From contig NZ_LWHB01000149.1 of assembly GCF_001889065.1 (NCBI RefSeq), positions 1 through 6,397 of the forward strand: a stretch of DNA of 6,397 bases. Direction: 5' to 3'. The notes beneath the pieces are model-generated. The model saw nothing but the letters and a program-made list of their open reading frames with translations. It was not told the DNA's origin and did not search any database. Positions 6,256 through 6,397 of the stretch are shown one piece after another. The DNA comes from Suttonella ornithocola (lineage in GTDB: Bacteria > Pseudomonadota > Gammaproteobacteria > Cardiobacteriales > Cardiobacteriaceae). The translations under genes were made by a program, and so were the position numbers. Each line of letters starts with the position of its first letter. The first letter of the stretch is position 1.

Positions 6256-6397
6256 CTACTGCCGCCAATTCCGACAGAAAATTCTTAACGATATTGCTAA
6301 TGGAGAAACTTGGCGCGCTGTTGCAAAGCGCTACAAGATCAGCAAATTCACCGTCTATAGCTGGATTAAAAATCCCCATCCTAAAGGCTTTACTGAG
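6159..6397 (+). mobile_element. Possible left part of an IS630-like insertion sequence (runs off the window)
   Basis: A transposase-like gene starts at 6251 and is preceded by about 90 bases of non-coding DNA beginning TATAGTCAAATCAC. IS630-family elements insert at TA dinucleotides and duplicate them, so the TA at 6159-6160 or 6161-6162 is a candidate junction. The left edge is inferred only: the right inverted repeat is outside the window, and the protein-like minus-strand frame crosses this point, which argues for an edge nearer 6250 instead. Confidence 0.35.
6251..6397 (+). CDS. IS630-family transposase, N-terminal part (partial, cut by window end)
   Basis: Forty-nine codons are open from the ATG at 6251 to the window edge. 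The start MTYCRQFRQKIL matches the MTYSxDFRxKVL opening typical of the helix-turn-helix domain of IS630-type transposases. The helix-turn-helix covers roughly residues 19-40, with AKRYKISKFTVYSWIK as turn and recognition helix, followed by NPHPKGF. This domain binds the element's terminal repeats; the catalytic DDE domain would lie downstream and is not visible. In IS630 elements the gene may be one ORF or two joined by frameshifting, and which applies here cannot be seen. GAG at 6240-6242 is a weak Shine-Dalgarno eight bases before the ATG. Alternatives are an IS3-type OrfA or a free-standing helix-turn-helix protein, since only the DNA-binding part is in view. Confidence 0.6.
   Translation, partial: MTYCRQFRQKILNDIANGETWRAVAKRYKISKFTVYSWIKNPHPKGFTE

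Noticed and set aside
1..6397. DNA uptake sequences of the Haemophilus (AAGTGCGGT) or Neisseria (GCCGTCTGAA) type
   Set aside because: Reading by eye I saw no exact copy of either; the nearest, ACAAAGCGGT at 36-45, differs and stands alone.

Overview
The window carries five complete chromosomal genes and one partial transposase gene, all on the + strand. In order they are an endonuclease/exonuclease/phosphatase-family hydrolase, argA (N-acetylglutamate synthase), rep (DNA helicase), adk (adenylate kinase, short form), aroC (chorismate synthase), and the first 49 codons of a probable IS630-family transposase running off the right edge. The bifunctional AAK-GNAT ArgA and a close Rep match point to a gammaproteobacterium. 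The AT-rich, codon-biased DNA and the short adenylate kinase (no zinc-finger-sized LID) suggest a small, low-GC lineage such as the Cardiobacteriales, but that placement is a guess and not shown by the sequence.

Layout: positions 1-100 are a leader with an AT-rich inverted repeat. Genes then follow closely at 101-823 (hydrolase), 863-2155 (argA), 2237-4243 (rep), 4306-4842 (adk) and 4848-5915 (aroC). The gaps are 39, 81, 62 and 5 bases. A consensus -10 box and a good Shine-Dalgarno precede adk, so adk-aroC probably has its own promoter while also receiving read-through. A perfect 17-bp hairpin with a T-run at 5941-5986 closes the block after aroC. The genes do not form one pathway: they cover arginine and chorismate biosynthesis, nucleotide balance, replication-fork maintenance and an unassigned phosphoesterase. 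The block is best read as ordinary housekeeping chromosome.

The only accessory-looking part is 5916-6397. It holds the terminator, two small palindromes and a minus-strand frame that reads like protein (6055-6255) but has an internal TGA and no convincing start. An imperfect 15-bp tandem repeat sits exactly at that TGA, and the transposase start follows. The simplest reading is that an insertion sequence landed in, or next to, a gene convergent with aroC and left a decayed remnant. I found no CRISPR array, tRNA, rRNA or recognisable defence system, and nothing in the window amounts to a new biological system.
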